This document shows, in pieces, positions 1-7,502 of a stretch of DNA of 36,686 nucleotides. The notes under the pieces are model-generated. The model was not told the origin of the DNA and searched no databases. It worked only from the letters and a program-made list of their open reading frames with translations. The first letter of the stretch is position 1, and each line of letters begins with the position of its first letter. The translations under genes were made by a program, and so were the position numbers. Where the stretch lies: positions 1 to 36,686 of the IMG/VR virus record IMGVR_UViG_3300020455_000042, one strand, 5' to 3'. Source of the DNA: a virus.

Positions 1-1
1 T

Positions 2-337
2 GTAAGTGGTAGTATGAAAAGCAAGGACAGAAAGGACGAGTATGATGAAGTCAGCGATACCGACAATAAAATCATTGTTGCAACATATGGTGTGGCGGCT
101 GTTGGCATTAATATACCTCGCATTTTTAACCTTGTTCTCGTTGAGCCTGGTAAGTCTTTTGTTCGTGTTATACAGTCTATCGGGCGTGGTATTCGTAAAG
201 CACAAGATAAAGACCATGTTCAGATATGGGATATAACATCAAGTGCTAAGTTTAGCAAAAGACATTTAACTGAAAGGAAAAAGTTTTATAGAGAAGCAAA
301 ATATCCCTTTCATATCGAAAAGGTAGATTATAGATGA
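2..337 (+). CDS. uvsW: UvsW-type DNA/RNA helicase, C-terminal part (5' truncated by window)
   Basis: The reading frame is open from base 2, so the gene begins upstream of the window. Only the second RecA-like lobe is visible. It has an IIVATYGVAAVGINIP stretch (motif V region) and QSIGRGIRK (motif VI with the arginine finger), followed by the WDI segment and basic tail seen in T4 UvsW. In T4, UvsW is a superfamily 2 helicase that unwinds R-loops and branched DNA and moves replication from origin-dependent to recombination-dependent initiation. The stop overlaps the next start (ATGA), suggesting translational coupling. The family call is confident. The N-terminal Walker A lobe cannot be checked here. 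Confidence 0.88.
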   Translation, partial: VSGSMKSKDRKDEYDEVSDTDNKIIVATYGVAAVGINIPRIFNLVLVEPGKSFVRVIQSIGRGIRKAQDKDHVQIWDITSSAKFSKRHLTERKKFYREAKYPFHIEKVDYR

Positions 338-837
338 CAAAAATATTAACAGTAGAGAATCAATCATATGATTTGGACATGGTTCCTGAAGAGATTGAAG
401 ACATACGATATTGCGTTTTAGATTATAGCAACCCTAAGGAAGCCGACTATATTTTTGTCCCGTTGGTATTTTTAGAAAGTTTTAATGCACCAGCGGCAAT
501 ATTACAAGTAGGACAGTATCAAGTAAAAGTTCCGTTGGATTGGAGTTTAATTGTTTGCGATCCAATGGTAGGAGATCCAGAAGTATTACCTGTTACAAGT
601 TTAAATGACAGAGGATTTAAAGCCTTTGTGTTTAATCCACTTACAGGATTTTTACCTGAGTTCACTGAAATTGAAATTGTAAACATATATCAAGAAGTAA
701 AATGGTATTTTCCAAAACTAAAGTTTGGACATATATTGGCTGTACCATTAACAGATAAAGAAAATAGTAAGTGTATATTTTTTGTTAAAGAAACAAATAA
801 GATACCTGACATTTTAAGCACGGAGGACCTGTGGTAG
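334..837 (+). CDS. conserved-looking phage protein of unknown function (167 aa)
   Basis: I recognise no domain. The 167-residue protein is acidic, has no signal peptide or membrane segment, and looks like a soluble alpha/beta protein with many aromatic and proline residues. It starts at an ATG overlapping the uvsW stop by 4 nt. Its last 16 codons (ending KETNKIPDILSTEDLW) recur almost unchanged about 310 nt downstream as a remnant in front of the gene at 1161, so this 3' end has been duplicated. The position just after uvsW suggests membership of the replication/recombination block, but no function can be assigned. Confidence 0.8.
   Translation: MTKILTVENQSYDLDMVPEEIEDIRYCVLDYSNPKEADYIFVPLVFLESFNAPAAILQVGQYQVKVPLDWSLIVCDPMVGDPEVLPVTSLNDRGFKAFVFNPLTGFLPEFTEIEIVNIYQEVKWYFPKLKFGHILAVPLTDKENSKCIFFVKETNKIPDILSTEDLW
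787..837 (+). repeat. 51-bp gene-end repeat, copy A (inside intact gene)
   Basis: The final 17 codons (including stop) of the gene at 334-837. The same codons recur at 1099-1149, with one conservative amino-acid change (I to V) and several synonymous base changes. Confidence 0.85.
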
Positions 838-1022
838 AAGTTTTAGGATATATTTTAGTAGCAGTAAAGATTGTAGCACTAGGAGATATCACAGGTGTAG
901 CACTTGATTACTTTGCTGATGCCAATACTTGTGTTACTCATGCAATAGAATTAGAAGCAACTGCACCATTAGGTGTGGGATATGTTTGTTTAGAGGACTT
1001 TGTAGAATTAAATGATAGTTGA
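831..1022 (+). CDS. small hypothetical protein with hydrophobic N-terminus (63 aa)
   Basis: The gene starts at GTG 831, inside the end of the previous gene, with a GGAGG Shine-Dalgarno sequence 6-7 nt upstream. Residues 4-20 are hydrophobic and could be a membrane anchor or weak signal sequence. The rest is acidic, with two cysteines (in DANTC and YVC) that could form a disulfide if exported. With the 28-codon ORF that follows, it makes up the segment lying between the two copies of the 51-bp gene-end repeat. It therefore probably belongs to a unit inserted or retained by duplication. The function is unknown. Confidence 0.65.
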   Translation: MVEVLGYILVAVKIVALGDITGVALDYFADANTCVTHAIELEATAPLGVGYVCLEDFVELNDS

Positions 1023-1098
1023 TAGTATTGAAACGACTGTAAATGCAATAATACAGCTAACACTGGTGATTTGGTTACTCGGCTTTTATATCGGATGA
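1012..1098 (+). CDS. putative 28-residue single-pass membrane peptide
   Basis: This short ORF starts at ATG 1012, overlapping the end of the preceding gene by 11 nt, and stops at TGA 1096-1098, exactly where the relic repeat begins. The peptide starts MIVDSIETTVN and continues with a stretch of about 15 hydrophobic residues (IIQLTLVIWLLGFYIG), a plausible membrane span. Many T4-like phages carry very small membrane proteins, so it may be expressed. No strong Shine-Dalgarno site is present, and translation would probably depend on coupling to the upstream gene. No family is recognised. Confidence 0.45.
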   Translation: MIVDSIETTVNAIIQLTLVIWLLGFYIG

Positions 1099-1149
1099 AA
1101 AGAAACAAACAAAATACCTGATGTACTGAGTACAGAGGATTTATGGTAA
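1099..1149 (+). pseudogene. relic copy B of the 3' end of the gene at 334-837
   Basis: The frame reads KETNKIPDVLSTEDLW then stop, matching 15 of 16 residues at the end of the protein encoded at 334-837. An in-frame TGA at 1096-1098 lies immediately before it, so it cannot be the end of a longer protein. The base differences from copy A are mostly at third positions, so the duplication is not very recent or was acquired from a relative. The segment also carries the GAGG-type ribosome-binding context upstream of the next genes, which may be why it persists. Confidence 0.8.
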
Positions 1150-1160
1150 AGGAGAATAAT

Positions 1161-1337
1161 ATGACATTACACGAACAAATCGTACAAGCGTACGAAACAT
1201 ATCTTAAAGAACACGAAACGTGGGAAGGCAAAAGCACTAAAACAGCCGCAACACGGGCTCGTGCCGCACTTGGAGATTTAGGCAAGTTAACAAAAAGTCG
1301 ACGTGCTGAAATCCAAGAACGCAAGAACGCAATGTAA
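1161..1337 (+). CDS. small basic helical protein, possibly histone H1/Hc1-like
   Basis: The 58-residue protein starts at ATG 1161, chosen over an upstream in-frame ATG at 1143 because AAAGGAG sits 6 nt before it. The C-terminal half reads TKTAATRARAALGDLGKL and then KSRRAEIQERK, a basic alpha-helical pattern reminiscent of the bacterial Hc1/histone H1-like family (alternating Ala/Arg, then Leu-Gly-Lys-Leu and a basic tail). If that is right, it could bind nucleic acid. The similarity is judged by eye and is weak, so 'hypothetical' is the safe label. The stop overlaps the next start. Confidence 0.7.
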   Translation: MTLHEQIVQAYETYLKEHETWEGKSTKTAATRARAALGDLGKLTKSRRAEIQERKNAM

Positions 1338-1546
1338 TGAGAGGACAAAGACGCTGGCTTAAATTGTGGGCGAGAACAGTAGGCATGCCTGTTGGTCTTA
1401 ACGATGATGACAAGCCAGAGTTTTTGCCTATTACACAAAGTGATGTTCATAAAGCATTATGGTTCAGAACCTTCTGGATTGTCTTGCATATTTTAACATG
1501 TGGCTTTATAATAGTAGGTAACGGAAGGGTATTAGGATTATGGTAG
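1337..1546 (+). CDS. small single-pass membrane protein (69 aa)
   Basis: It begins at the ATG overlapping the previous stop (TAATG arrangement). The N-terminus is strongly basic (RGQRRWLKLWAR), followed by an acidic, proline-rich middle and one hydrophobic segment near residues 42-62 (LWFRTFWIVLHILTCGFIIVG), the probable transmembrane helix. Positive charge before the helix predicts a cytoplasmic N-terminus. The function is unknown. It belongs to a string of small overlapping genes. Confidence 0.65.
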   Translation: MRGQRRWLKLWARTVGMPVGLNDDDKPEFLPITQSDVHKALWFRTFWIVLHILTCGFIIVGNGRVLGLW

Positions 1547-1731
1547 AGTTAACTCCTGAAATATCTGATTTTATGGATCGGGTAAAACGACAAGATAAAT
1601 TTACAAACATAGATTATATAACTCCGCTTATGGATCATTTTAATTTCACAGAAGAACAAGCAGAAGAAGTTAGGCATGAGTATGTAGCTGAAATATTTAG
1701 ACGTATGCCTTATGGTAATCCTGATGAATAA
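1540..1731 (+). CDS. small acidic hypothetical protein (63 aa)
   Basis: ATG 1540 overlaps the end of the previous gene by 7 nt. The protein is probably all-helical and is rich in Glu/Asp (for example FTEEQAEEVRHEYVAEIFRR), with no membrane segment or metal-binding motif. Its end overlaps the next gene. No family is recognised. Its compact arrangement among overlapping genes and clean codon pattern support it being real. Confidence 0.65.
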   Translation: MVELTPEISDFMDRVKRQDKFTNIDYITPLMDHFNFTEEQAEEVRHEYVAEIFRRMPYGNPDE

Positions 1732-2191
1732 ACTTAGTATCAAAGAAGAGATGCGAGCTATAGACCAACGTGATAAAGGTTGGTGGGATAGTTTGACTGA
1801 AGAAGAACAAAAGAAAGTAGGCATTTTTATTTTAATGCGTTACACCAGTGCAGTACAAACAAAGAATCCAGATATAGAGTATCATTATCTAGCACTTACA
1901 AATGAGCTTGTAAACAAGCACTATAACATCTTAAGACGTGACCCTCAACTGCAACATAAGTTGTTACAGTGTGTTGGGTTGGGTACTACACAATTTCATC
2001 CTTGGATACCTCCTAGCAAACAGCGAAAAGGCAAATCTGGTAAACTAATAAAATGGTTGCAAGAACTATATCCAATATACAATGACGATGAACTAGAACT
2101 GTTAGTAGCCAACAACGACAAAAAAGATTTTGAAAACATAGCTGAAGAAATGGGCATGGATAAAAAACAAATTAAAGAGTTATTTAAATGA
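1724..2191 (+). CDS. conserved-looking hypothetical protein (155 aa)
   Basis: I chose ATG 1724 (MNKLSIKEEM), which overlaps the previous stop, over the in-frame ATG at 1712. The protein is soluble and mostly helical, with a WWDSLTEEEQKKVG segment near the N-terminus, a PWIPPSKQRKGKSG basic loop in the middle and an acidic C-terminal helix pair. It has no catalytic signature. It lies between uvsW and a zinc-finger gene. The function is unknown. Confidence 0.7.
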   Translation: MNKLSIKEEMRAIDQRDKGWWDSLTEEEQKKVGIFILMRYTSAVQTKNPDIEYHYLALTNELVNKHYNILRRDPQLQHKLLQCVGLGTTQFHPWIPPSKQRKGKSGKLIKWLQELYPIYNDDELELLVANNDKKDFENIAEEMGMDKKQIKELFK

Positions 2192-2895
2192 CAACTGCTG
2201 AACAAGTAGTATCACAACTAGGAAACATACAAGTGACAAAAGGCAAATATACTTGTGAATATTGTAAAAAGAGTTTTCAACGTGAAAGCACTTTACTAGC
2301 ACATAGTTGTGAAAAGAAAAGACGCTGGCAAGCTAAAGATAATCAAGAAGTCTTGGTTGGATTTGCAAGCTATGATTTGTTTTACAGAATAGAAATGCAA
2401 AGTAAACCTAAGGAATACAAAGATTTTGTTGATGGTCAATACTATACAGCCTTTGTAAAGTTTGGTGCATATTGTTTGAACACCAGAGTAATTGACCAAG
2501 AGCAGTTTACACGTTGGCTTATTAAGAACAAAGTTAAACTAAAAGATTGGCCCACTGACAAAATGTATTTGTTGTTTGTTCAGGATCATTGTAAACGTGA
2601 AAGTGTTGAACGTGCATTGGAACGTTTTGTAGAACATGCTTCACAAACAGAATATTTTGAAACTTTTTGGGAAACAGCCAGCGGATATGTAATTGCTGAC
2701 TGGGTTGAAATGGGCAAGATAAGTCCATGGATTATTATAAGTAGTAGACGAGCTGAACGTGCTATTGAAAGCATGCCAGGCGAATGTGTTGCTAGAATTG
2801 CAAAGTGTATCGATGCAGATTATTGGAGTAAGAAGCGTCAACTCAATCCACATGATGCTAATTTTGTACAGGAGATGATTGATGGGACTACCTGA
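2188..2895 (+). CDS. zinc-finger protein of unknown function (235 aa)
   Basis: The N-terminus contains a single zinc-finger pattern, C23-x2-C26-x12-H39-x-C41 (TCEYCKKSFQRESTLLAHSC), resembling a C2H2/C2HC finger and suggesting nucleic-acid or protein binding. The remaining 190 residues are helical and rich in aromatics, with a basic stretch after the finger (EKKRRWQAK) and no recognised enzyme motif. The start overlaps the previous gene by 4 nt (ATGA). The stop lies inside the start of the DnaE-like gene, so the two are probably co-translated and may work together. The role in DNA metabolism is inferred from context. Confidence 0.75.
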   Translation: MTTAEQVVSQLGNIQVTKGKYTCEYCKKSFQRESTLLAHSCEKKRRWQAKDNQEVLVGFASYDLFYRIEMQSKPKEYKDFVDGQYYTAFVKFGAYCLNTRVIDQEQFTRWLIKNKVKLKDWPTDKMYLLFVQDHCKRESVERALERFVEHASQTEYFETFWETASGYVIADWVEMGKISPWIIISSRRAERAIESMPGECVARIAKCIDADYWSKKRQLNPHDANFVQEMIDGTT

Positions 2896-3457
2896 TATTG
2901 ATATAGACTTTGCTGATAGAACACAAGCATTAAAATTGTTCAAACATACGCCAGCCAAATTAAAAGAACGCAAGCATAACACAGGTGTATATTTTCATAG
3001 AGTACCGAGTAATCCATTTACTGACATCTGTACTATTGAACACACTGATGCTGACGATCACGGATTCTTTAAACTGGATCTATTGAATGTTAGTATCTAT
3101 AAGGATGTAAAAGATGACGATCATCTTAAAGAATTAATGGAAAGGGAACCACTATGGGAGTTATTAGCTCACGAAGCCTTCGTAGAAAAAGTCTTTCATC
3201 TCAGCGGGCACGACAAACTGTTGAAACAATTGAAGCCACAATCGGTAGAACAATTGGCGGCAACGCTAGCAATTATCAGACCAGCCAAGAGGCACCTACA
3301 AGACAAAGGGTGGCCAACGATAATGAAAGAAGTGTGGACAAAACCACTAAACGATAACAAGGCTTATTATTTTAAGAAAGCCCACGCAATTAGTTACGCA
3401 ATGGTTGTAGTTGTACACATGAATTTGTTATGTGAACAGTTACAGTCTGCGGACTAG
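2882..3457 (+). CDS. miniature Pol III alpha (DnaE)-like core protein, 191 aa
   Basis: ATG 2882 was chosen because CAGGAG lies 7 nt upstream; a TTG precedes it. The protein carries, in the right order, four landmarks of the C-family polymerase core. LPDIDIDF (residues 3-10) matches the catalytic PDFDVDF motif. HNTGVYFHRVP (32-42) with FFKLDLL (62-68) matches the HAGGVVI and KFDFLGL segments that supply the third aspartate. VFHLSGHDKLLKQLKP to RPAK (104-136) matches FQLES...LQP...RPGP. FKKAHAISYAM (164-174) matches FNKSHSAAYAL. The PHP, tau-binding, OB and beta-binding regions are absent, and the fingers are reduced to short linkers. It could be a minimal nucleotidyltransferase, a decoy of the host polymerase, or a relic. 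The overlap with the zinc-finger gene suggests a joint role. Confidence 0.6.
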   Translation: MGLPDIDIDFADRTQALKLFKHTPAKLKERKHNTGVYFHRVPSNPFTDICTIEHTDADDHGFFKLDLLNVSIYKDVKDDDHLKELMEREPLWELLAHEAFVEKVFHLSGHDKLLKQLKPQSVEQLAATLAIIRPAKRHLQDKGWPTIMKEVWTKPLNDNKAYYFKKAHAISYAMVVVVHMNLLCEQLQSAD

Positions 3458-3820
3458 CTGTATATTTCTACGTTTAACTCTTTTTTGTATTATATTGTTT
3501 AAACTTATAGTAGGACCATGCATTACTTCAAAATCTTTAATACTAAAAGTCAACAAACAACTTCTAAATTTTTCAAAATTTGTTTTAAAAATTATGTTAA
3601 TGGGTATCATACGGTTTGTACCCCACCACCATTCTTCTCCAATTTCTAAAAATTCACGTTTGTCTTCTATGTCTTTAATGTTTTCGAAGTTATACATACT
3701 AGCAAGATTATTATCCATATTCTGTATTATGCCTACATATTCGTTGCCACCATACTTTATAAGTGTCAAAAAAGGAAATTCATCTAGTAGGTCCTGATAT
3801 TTCTTTGGAATGTTGTTCAT
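3440..3820 (-). CDS. conserved-looking hypothetical protein on the minus strand (126 aa)
   Basis: This is the only convincing minus-strand gene in the window. The protein (start MNNIPKKYQDLLDEFPFLTL) has a central GEEWWWGTNRMIPINIIF stretch and ends with a basic QKRVKRRNIQLVRR segment. From memory, small T4-like marine phage proteins share this layout (YVGIIQN near residue 30, WWW...NRMIPIN, basic tail), but no function is known to me. Its 3' end overlaps the end of the convergent DnaE-like gene by 18 nt. Its start faces the rightward late gene at 3863, so the 42-nt gap must hold divergent signals. Confidence 0.75.
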   Translation of the reverse strand: MNNIPKKYQDLLDEFPFLTLIKYGGNEYVGIIQNMDNNLASMYNFENIKDIEDKREFLEIGEEWWWGTNRMIPINIIFKTNFEKFRSCLLTFSIKDFEVMHGPTISLNNIIQKRVKRRNIQLVRRL

Positions 3821-3836
3821 AGTAATTACTTATTCA

Positions 3837-3844
3837 AATAAATA
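3837..3844 (+). promoter_or_regulatory. T4-type late promoter word AATAAATA
   Basis: Matches 7 of 8 bases of the T4 late consensus TATAAATA. It lies 18 nt upstream of the virion gene at 3863, with AAGGA between as a ribosome-binding site. Confidence 0.55.
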
Positions 3845-3862
3845 GTTGTAAGGATTAGAAAT

Positions 3863-4642
3863 ATGTATCAAGCAACTGTATATCAATATAACCAAAGAGC
3901 TGAAACTCTTATACCTCAACGAAGAGGTACTAGCTATTATGGCCCAGATAATCACAAGCCAATGGTGGCTTATAAAGGACTTAATGTCGAATTTGATTTT
4001 TTTGTCAAAGATACTGATCGTAAACCTCAATCATTGGATAATAAAACGTATACTGCGACAGTGCTTGACAGAACTAGCAAAGCTAGTGTACTAACCAAAA
4101 CACTTATCCCTACAGATTATTCCCAGGGAAAACTTGTACTCAAGTTAGACCATGAAGAAACTTTAGCTTTAGATGCAAAGTTATATGATCTTATAATTAC
4201 TTATACAGTTACAGATGTGGGCGGAAGCTACGGCGGATTAAGTGACCAAAACAATAGAATTACTTTCGTACTAGAAATAAAAGATGGTGCAGTAGCAGAA
4301 CTTAGACCAAGTGAAACAGTTAGTAATTTTAATCCAGATGGTAATGATAATATTGGTGACCGAATGACAGGCCCTGTACTCAATAACAGTATAAGTGGAT
4401 TGAATACAGTGCAAGTACATTTTACAGACTACTTAGGTACATATAAAATGCAAGGCTCACTGAGTCTACAACCTCTATCAAGTGACTGGTTTGATATTAG
4501 TGGACAAACTCATACACTTAGCAGTATAACAACTGCCGTTAAATATCATACATTCGTCGGCATGTACTACTTTGTCAGAGTGGTTCATACACCGGATCTT
4601 GGAAACACTGGAACACTTGACAAAGTCATCTATAGAAGCTAA
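3863..4642 (+). CDS. probable virion structural protein (259 aa)
   Basis: The sequence is rich in Thr, Ser, Asn, Tyr and short beta-type segments, typical of phage tail or baseplate decoration proteins. Alternating hydrophobic stretches such as KLVLKLDHEETLAL and YDLIITYTVTD suggest immunoglobulin-like beta sandwiches in residues 35-145. The C-terminal half (about 180-259) looks like a second beta domain ending in YYFVRVVHTPDLG. There is no signal peptide or catalytic motif. A late promoter word and AAGGA site precede ATG 3863, so expression with the virion genes is expected. Its exact place in the particle is unknown. Confidence 0.6.
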   Translation: MYQATVYQYNQRAETLIPQRRGTSYYGPDNHKPMVAYKGLNVEFDFFVKDTDRKPQSLDNKTYTATVLDRTSKASVLTKTLIPTDYSQGKLVLKLDHEETLALDAKLYDLIITYTVTDVGGSYGGLSDQNNRITFVLEIKDGAVAELRPSETVSNFNPDGNDNIGDRMTGPVLNNSISGLNTVQVHFTDYLGTYKMQGSLSLQPLSSDWFDISGQTHTLSSITTAVKYHTFVGMYYFVRVVHTPDLGNTGTLDKVIYRS

Positions 4643-4651
4643 TATAAAAAC

Positions 4652-5671
4652 ATGATAGTACTGGACTTTATTCGTCAGCAAATGCCTGGTGGTTGGAAAC
4701 AAACTCCTAGTGGATGGATCAGTGGCAACTGTCCAATGTGCAATAAACGTGGACACAATCCAGATAAACGTGGCAGAGGTGGCATACGTTTTGAAGATGA
4801 TCATTTCCAATACAACTGTTTTAACTGTGGATTTAAAACTGGGTGGAGTGATGGTAGACGTATAGGTGGAAAACTACAAGAACTATTAACTACATTTGGA
4901 ACAGACCCCGCTGATATACAAAGAGTAAACTTAGAACTATTGCGTGAAGAAGAAGCAGGCGACATTGCTGGACAGTATATTGAAAAAGCAAAAGAACAAA
5001 AAGTACAAATTGATTGGCCCACTATAGAGCTTCCACCAAACAGTTATCGTATTGGTGAATATCCTATAGACGAATTGGATAAAAAAGAACTAGATAAACT
5101 TGCATTGGCTTGTACATATGTTATGAAAAGAGGTATGGACTTTCATGAACATTGGTACTGGTCACCTCATATGCATTTTGCAAATAGGATAATACTACCT
5201 TTTTATTACAAAGGTAACATAGTTGGATATACTGCAAGATGGTGTCCTGACAATAGACCAGATGCAATGCCCAAGTATTATAATAATATGCCCAAGAACT
5301 TTGTATACAACTTAGATGCACAAAAAACACATGATACTATAATTGTAACTGAAGGACAGTTTGATGCACTACAAATGGGAGGTGTAGCACTAGCAGGTAA
5401 TACACCAAACAGTACACAATGTAAAATAATAGAAGAATTAGATAAACAAATAGTGCTTCTTCCAGACTTTGATAAAAGTGGCATGGATACTGTAAATGTA
5501 GCAGTAAAACAAGGATGGGCAGTAAGTTTTCCTGAATGGGAAGATGATATTAAAGATGCTAGTGATGCAGTGATACGTTATGGAAGATTATTCACTGTTC
5601 AGAGTGTGCTAGAAAGCATAGAAACAAATGCAACAAAAATTAAAATACTTGCAAAAGCTAGATGTAGGTAG
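4652..5671 (+). CDS. DNA primase, T4 gp61-like
   Basis: 339 residues, close to T4 gp61 (342). The N-terminus has a zinc ribbon with C27-x2-C30 (CPMC) and C56-x2-C59 (CFNC), the element that reads the priming site. The C-terminal half has a TOPRIM domain: IIVTEGQFDAL (about residues 229-239, with the catalytic glutamate) and LLPDFDKSGMD (about 268-278, with the metal-binding aspartates). It makes RNA primers for lagging-strand synthesis and works with the gp41-type helicase encoded 17 nt downstream, forming the primosome. It begins 9 nt after the virion gene at 3863. Confidence 0.9.
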   Translation: MIVLDFIRQQMPGGWKQTPSGWISGNCPMCNKRGHNPDKRGRGGIRFEDDHFQYNCFNCGFKTGWSDGRRIGGKLQELLTTFGTDPADIQRVNLELLREEEAGDIAGQYIEKAKEQKVQIDWPTIELPPNSYRIGEYPIDELDKKELDKLALACTYVMKRGMDFHEHWYWSPHMHFANRIILPFYYKGNIVGYTARWCPDNRPDAMPKYYNNMPKNFVYNLDAQKTHDTIIVTEGQFDALQMGGVALAGNTPNSTQCKIIEELDKQIVLLPDFDKSGMDTVNVAVKQGWAVSFPEWEDDIKDASDAVIRYGRLFTVQSVLESIETNATKIKILAKARCR

Positions 5672-5688
5672 TATAATAAAGGAATATT

Positions 5689-7080
5689 ATGAGCGAAGAT
5701 TATAGCACAGAACTACAGAAACTGTACATTGATTTCTTGTTAGCAGACAAGGATCTTTTCGTGCGGTGTAATGCTATCTTAGAAAGCAGTTACTTTGACA
5801 GGCAATTCAGAGATACTGTTGACTTTATTAAAAAACATGTTGAAGAATACAGTGATATTCCCATGCTAGAACAAGTAAATGCAGTGGGTAATATTGGTGC
5901 AAGTGATGTGCGAGCAACAATGACAGATGAACACAAAAACTGGTTCATGGACAACTTTGAACAGTTTTGTAGACACAAAGCATTGGAGGCGGCAATACTA
6001 CAAAGTGCTGATAAACTTGAGAACAAAGAGTATGGCACAGTAGAAGGCATTATCAAAGCGGCAACAGAAATTGGATTGGCTAAAGACTTTGGCACAAACT
6101 ATTGGGAAGATCCAGCAGGACGTATACAAAGTATAAAAGACAGTAGAGGTCAAAACAGTACAGGCTGGGAGACATTTGATAAATTTTTGTATGGTGGATT
6201 TAACACTGGCGAATTGAATATATTTGCAGGTGGTAGTGGTAGTGGTAAAAGTTTGTTCATGCAGAACTTGGCATTGAACTGGGCATTGCAAGGCAAGAAT
6301 GTTGTGTACATTAGTTTGGAACTTAGTGAAGAATTATCTAGTATGAGACTAGATGCTATGCTTACTGGTATGGGTACAAAAGATGTAATGAAAAATGCTA
6401 GTGATGTAGAGTTGCGTGTTAAGATGGCAAGTAAAAAAGCTGGCGGTTTACAGATTGTACAAATGAAAAATGGTTGTACTGTAAATGATATTAAAGCATA
6501 TCTCAAAGAGTTTCAAATACAAAACAATATTAGAGTAGATGCATTGTTAATCGATTACTTGGATCTTATGATGCCAGTAACAGTAAAAGTAAATCCAAAT
6601 GACCAGTTTATCAAAGATAAATTTGTAAGTGAAGAATTACGAAACTTGGCAATTGAATTAGGTGTATTGTTTGTAACTGCTTCGCAGTTGAATAGAAGTG
6701 CAGTTGATGAGATTGAATTTGATCACAGCCACATTGCAGGCGGGATAAGTAAGATCAATACAGCAGACAATTTGATTGGTATTTTTAGTAGTAGAGCTAT
6801 GCGTGAGCGTGGTCGAGTGCAGATACAATTTATGAAAACACGAAGCAGTAGTGGAGTTGGACAAAAATTGGATCTTAAATTTAATGTAGACAGTTTGCGT
6901 ATCGAAGACCTAGATGAGGATGAGCAGGAAGATACAGGCACAACCAGTATCTATCAAAAACTAAAAACTAAAAGTTCAGTTGCACCTGCAGGAGAAACTG
7001 TTACTGAAAATAACTTAGATGCAAGTAGCAATGTTCTAGCAACTGATAGACTAAAAAGTTTACTAAGGAAAGCAGATTAA
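5689..7080 (+). CDS. replicative DNA helicase, T4 gp41 / DnaB-like
   Basis: 463 residues, compared with 475 for T4 gp41. An N-terminal helical domain (about 1-150) is followed by a RecA-type ATPase core: Walker A GGSGSGKS (about 181-188), YISLELSEE (H1a region with the catalytic glutamate), Walker B ALLIDYLDLM (about 284-293), FVTASQLNR (about 326-334, H3-type) and a final SRAMRERGRVQIQFMKTR segment with the expected arginine finger. It unwinds DNA 5' to 3' as a hexameric ring on the lagging strand. GGAATATT precedes the ATG. The C-terminal 60 residues are acidic and low-complexity. It ends one base into the next start. Confidence 0.93.
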   Translation: MSEDYSTELQKLYIDFLLADKDLFVRCNAILESSYFDRQFRDTVDFIKKHVEEYSDIPMLEQVNAVGNIGASDVRATMTDEHKNWFMDNFEQFCRHKALEAAILQSADKLENKEYGTVEGIIKAATEIGLAKDFGTNYWEDPAGRIQSIKDSRGQNSTGWETFDKFLYGGFNTGELNIFAGGSGSGKSLFMQNLALNWALQGKNVVYISLELSEELSSMRLDAMLTGMGTKDVMKNASDVELRVKMASKKAGGLQIVQMKNGCTVNDIKAYLKEFQIQNNIRVDALLIDYLDLMMPVTVKVNPNDQFIKDKFVSEELRNLAIELGVLFVTASQLNRSAVDEIEFDHSHIAGGISKINTADNLIGIFSSRAMRERGRVQIQFMKTRSSSGVGQKLDLKFNVDSLRIEDLDEDEQEDTGTTSIYQKLKTKSSVAPAGETVTENNLDASSNVLATDRLKSLLRKAD

Positions 7081-7502
7081 TGAAGATCAGATTAGCAACA
7101 AAAAAAGAAATAAAAAAACATATGCCAAATGATCCGGTTAGACCACATATTAAGTCCGATTGGCGTACTTCTTTTGGCAGAGAAGTATTTGTATTAGATA
7201 ACAAAGGAGAGGTAGATGCAGTCATCTGTGTTGCATATACTGACGAGATACCAAAATCAGAAAAAGATTTAAGTTTTCCTGGATTAGACGTTGCAGTAAT
7301 GTATACTGTATGGAGTTACAAAAAAGGAGCTGGTAGAGAAATTGTTAACCAAGCACTTACTATGTTAAAAGCAACTAAACCAATGGTGCAAAGGTATGTA
7401 ACACTAAGCCCACTTACAGATGTAGCAACAAGATTCCATCAACGCAATGGTGCATTTAATATTGGCGTACACAAGGAGTGTCAAAATTTTGAATATTTTT
7501 AA
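7080..7502 (+). CDS. GNAT-like N-acyltransferase family protein (140 aa)
   Basis: The length and layout suit a GNAT fold: beta strands around VDAVICVAYTDE, a VMYTVWSYKKGAGREIVNQAL segment resembling motif A (beta4, a Gly-containing acyl-CoA loop, then helix alpha3), and a C-terminal TRFHQRNGAFNIG stretch typical of the last GNAT strand-helix unit ('FYxkxGF' pattern). The acceptor substrate is not predictable. ATG overlaps the helicase stop (TAATG). The basic N-terminus (MKIRLATKKEIKKHM) fits the first GNAT strand. Assignment is by pattern only, and catalytic activity is not shown. Confidence 0.6.
   Translation: MKIRLATKKEIKKHMPNDPVRPHIKSDWRTSFGREVFVLDNKGEVDAVICVAYTDEIPKSEKDLSFPGLDVAVMYTVWSYKKGAGREIVNQALTMLKATKPMVQRYVTLSPLTDVATRFHQRNGAFNIGVHKECQNFEYF

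Noticed and set aside
938-1450. 170-codon minus-strand frame
   Set aside because: Runs across four plus-strand genes with good starts and overlaps; composition looks antisense.
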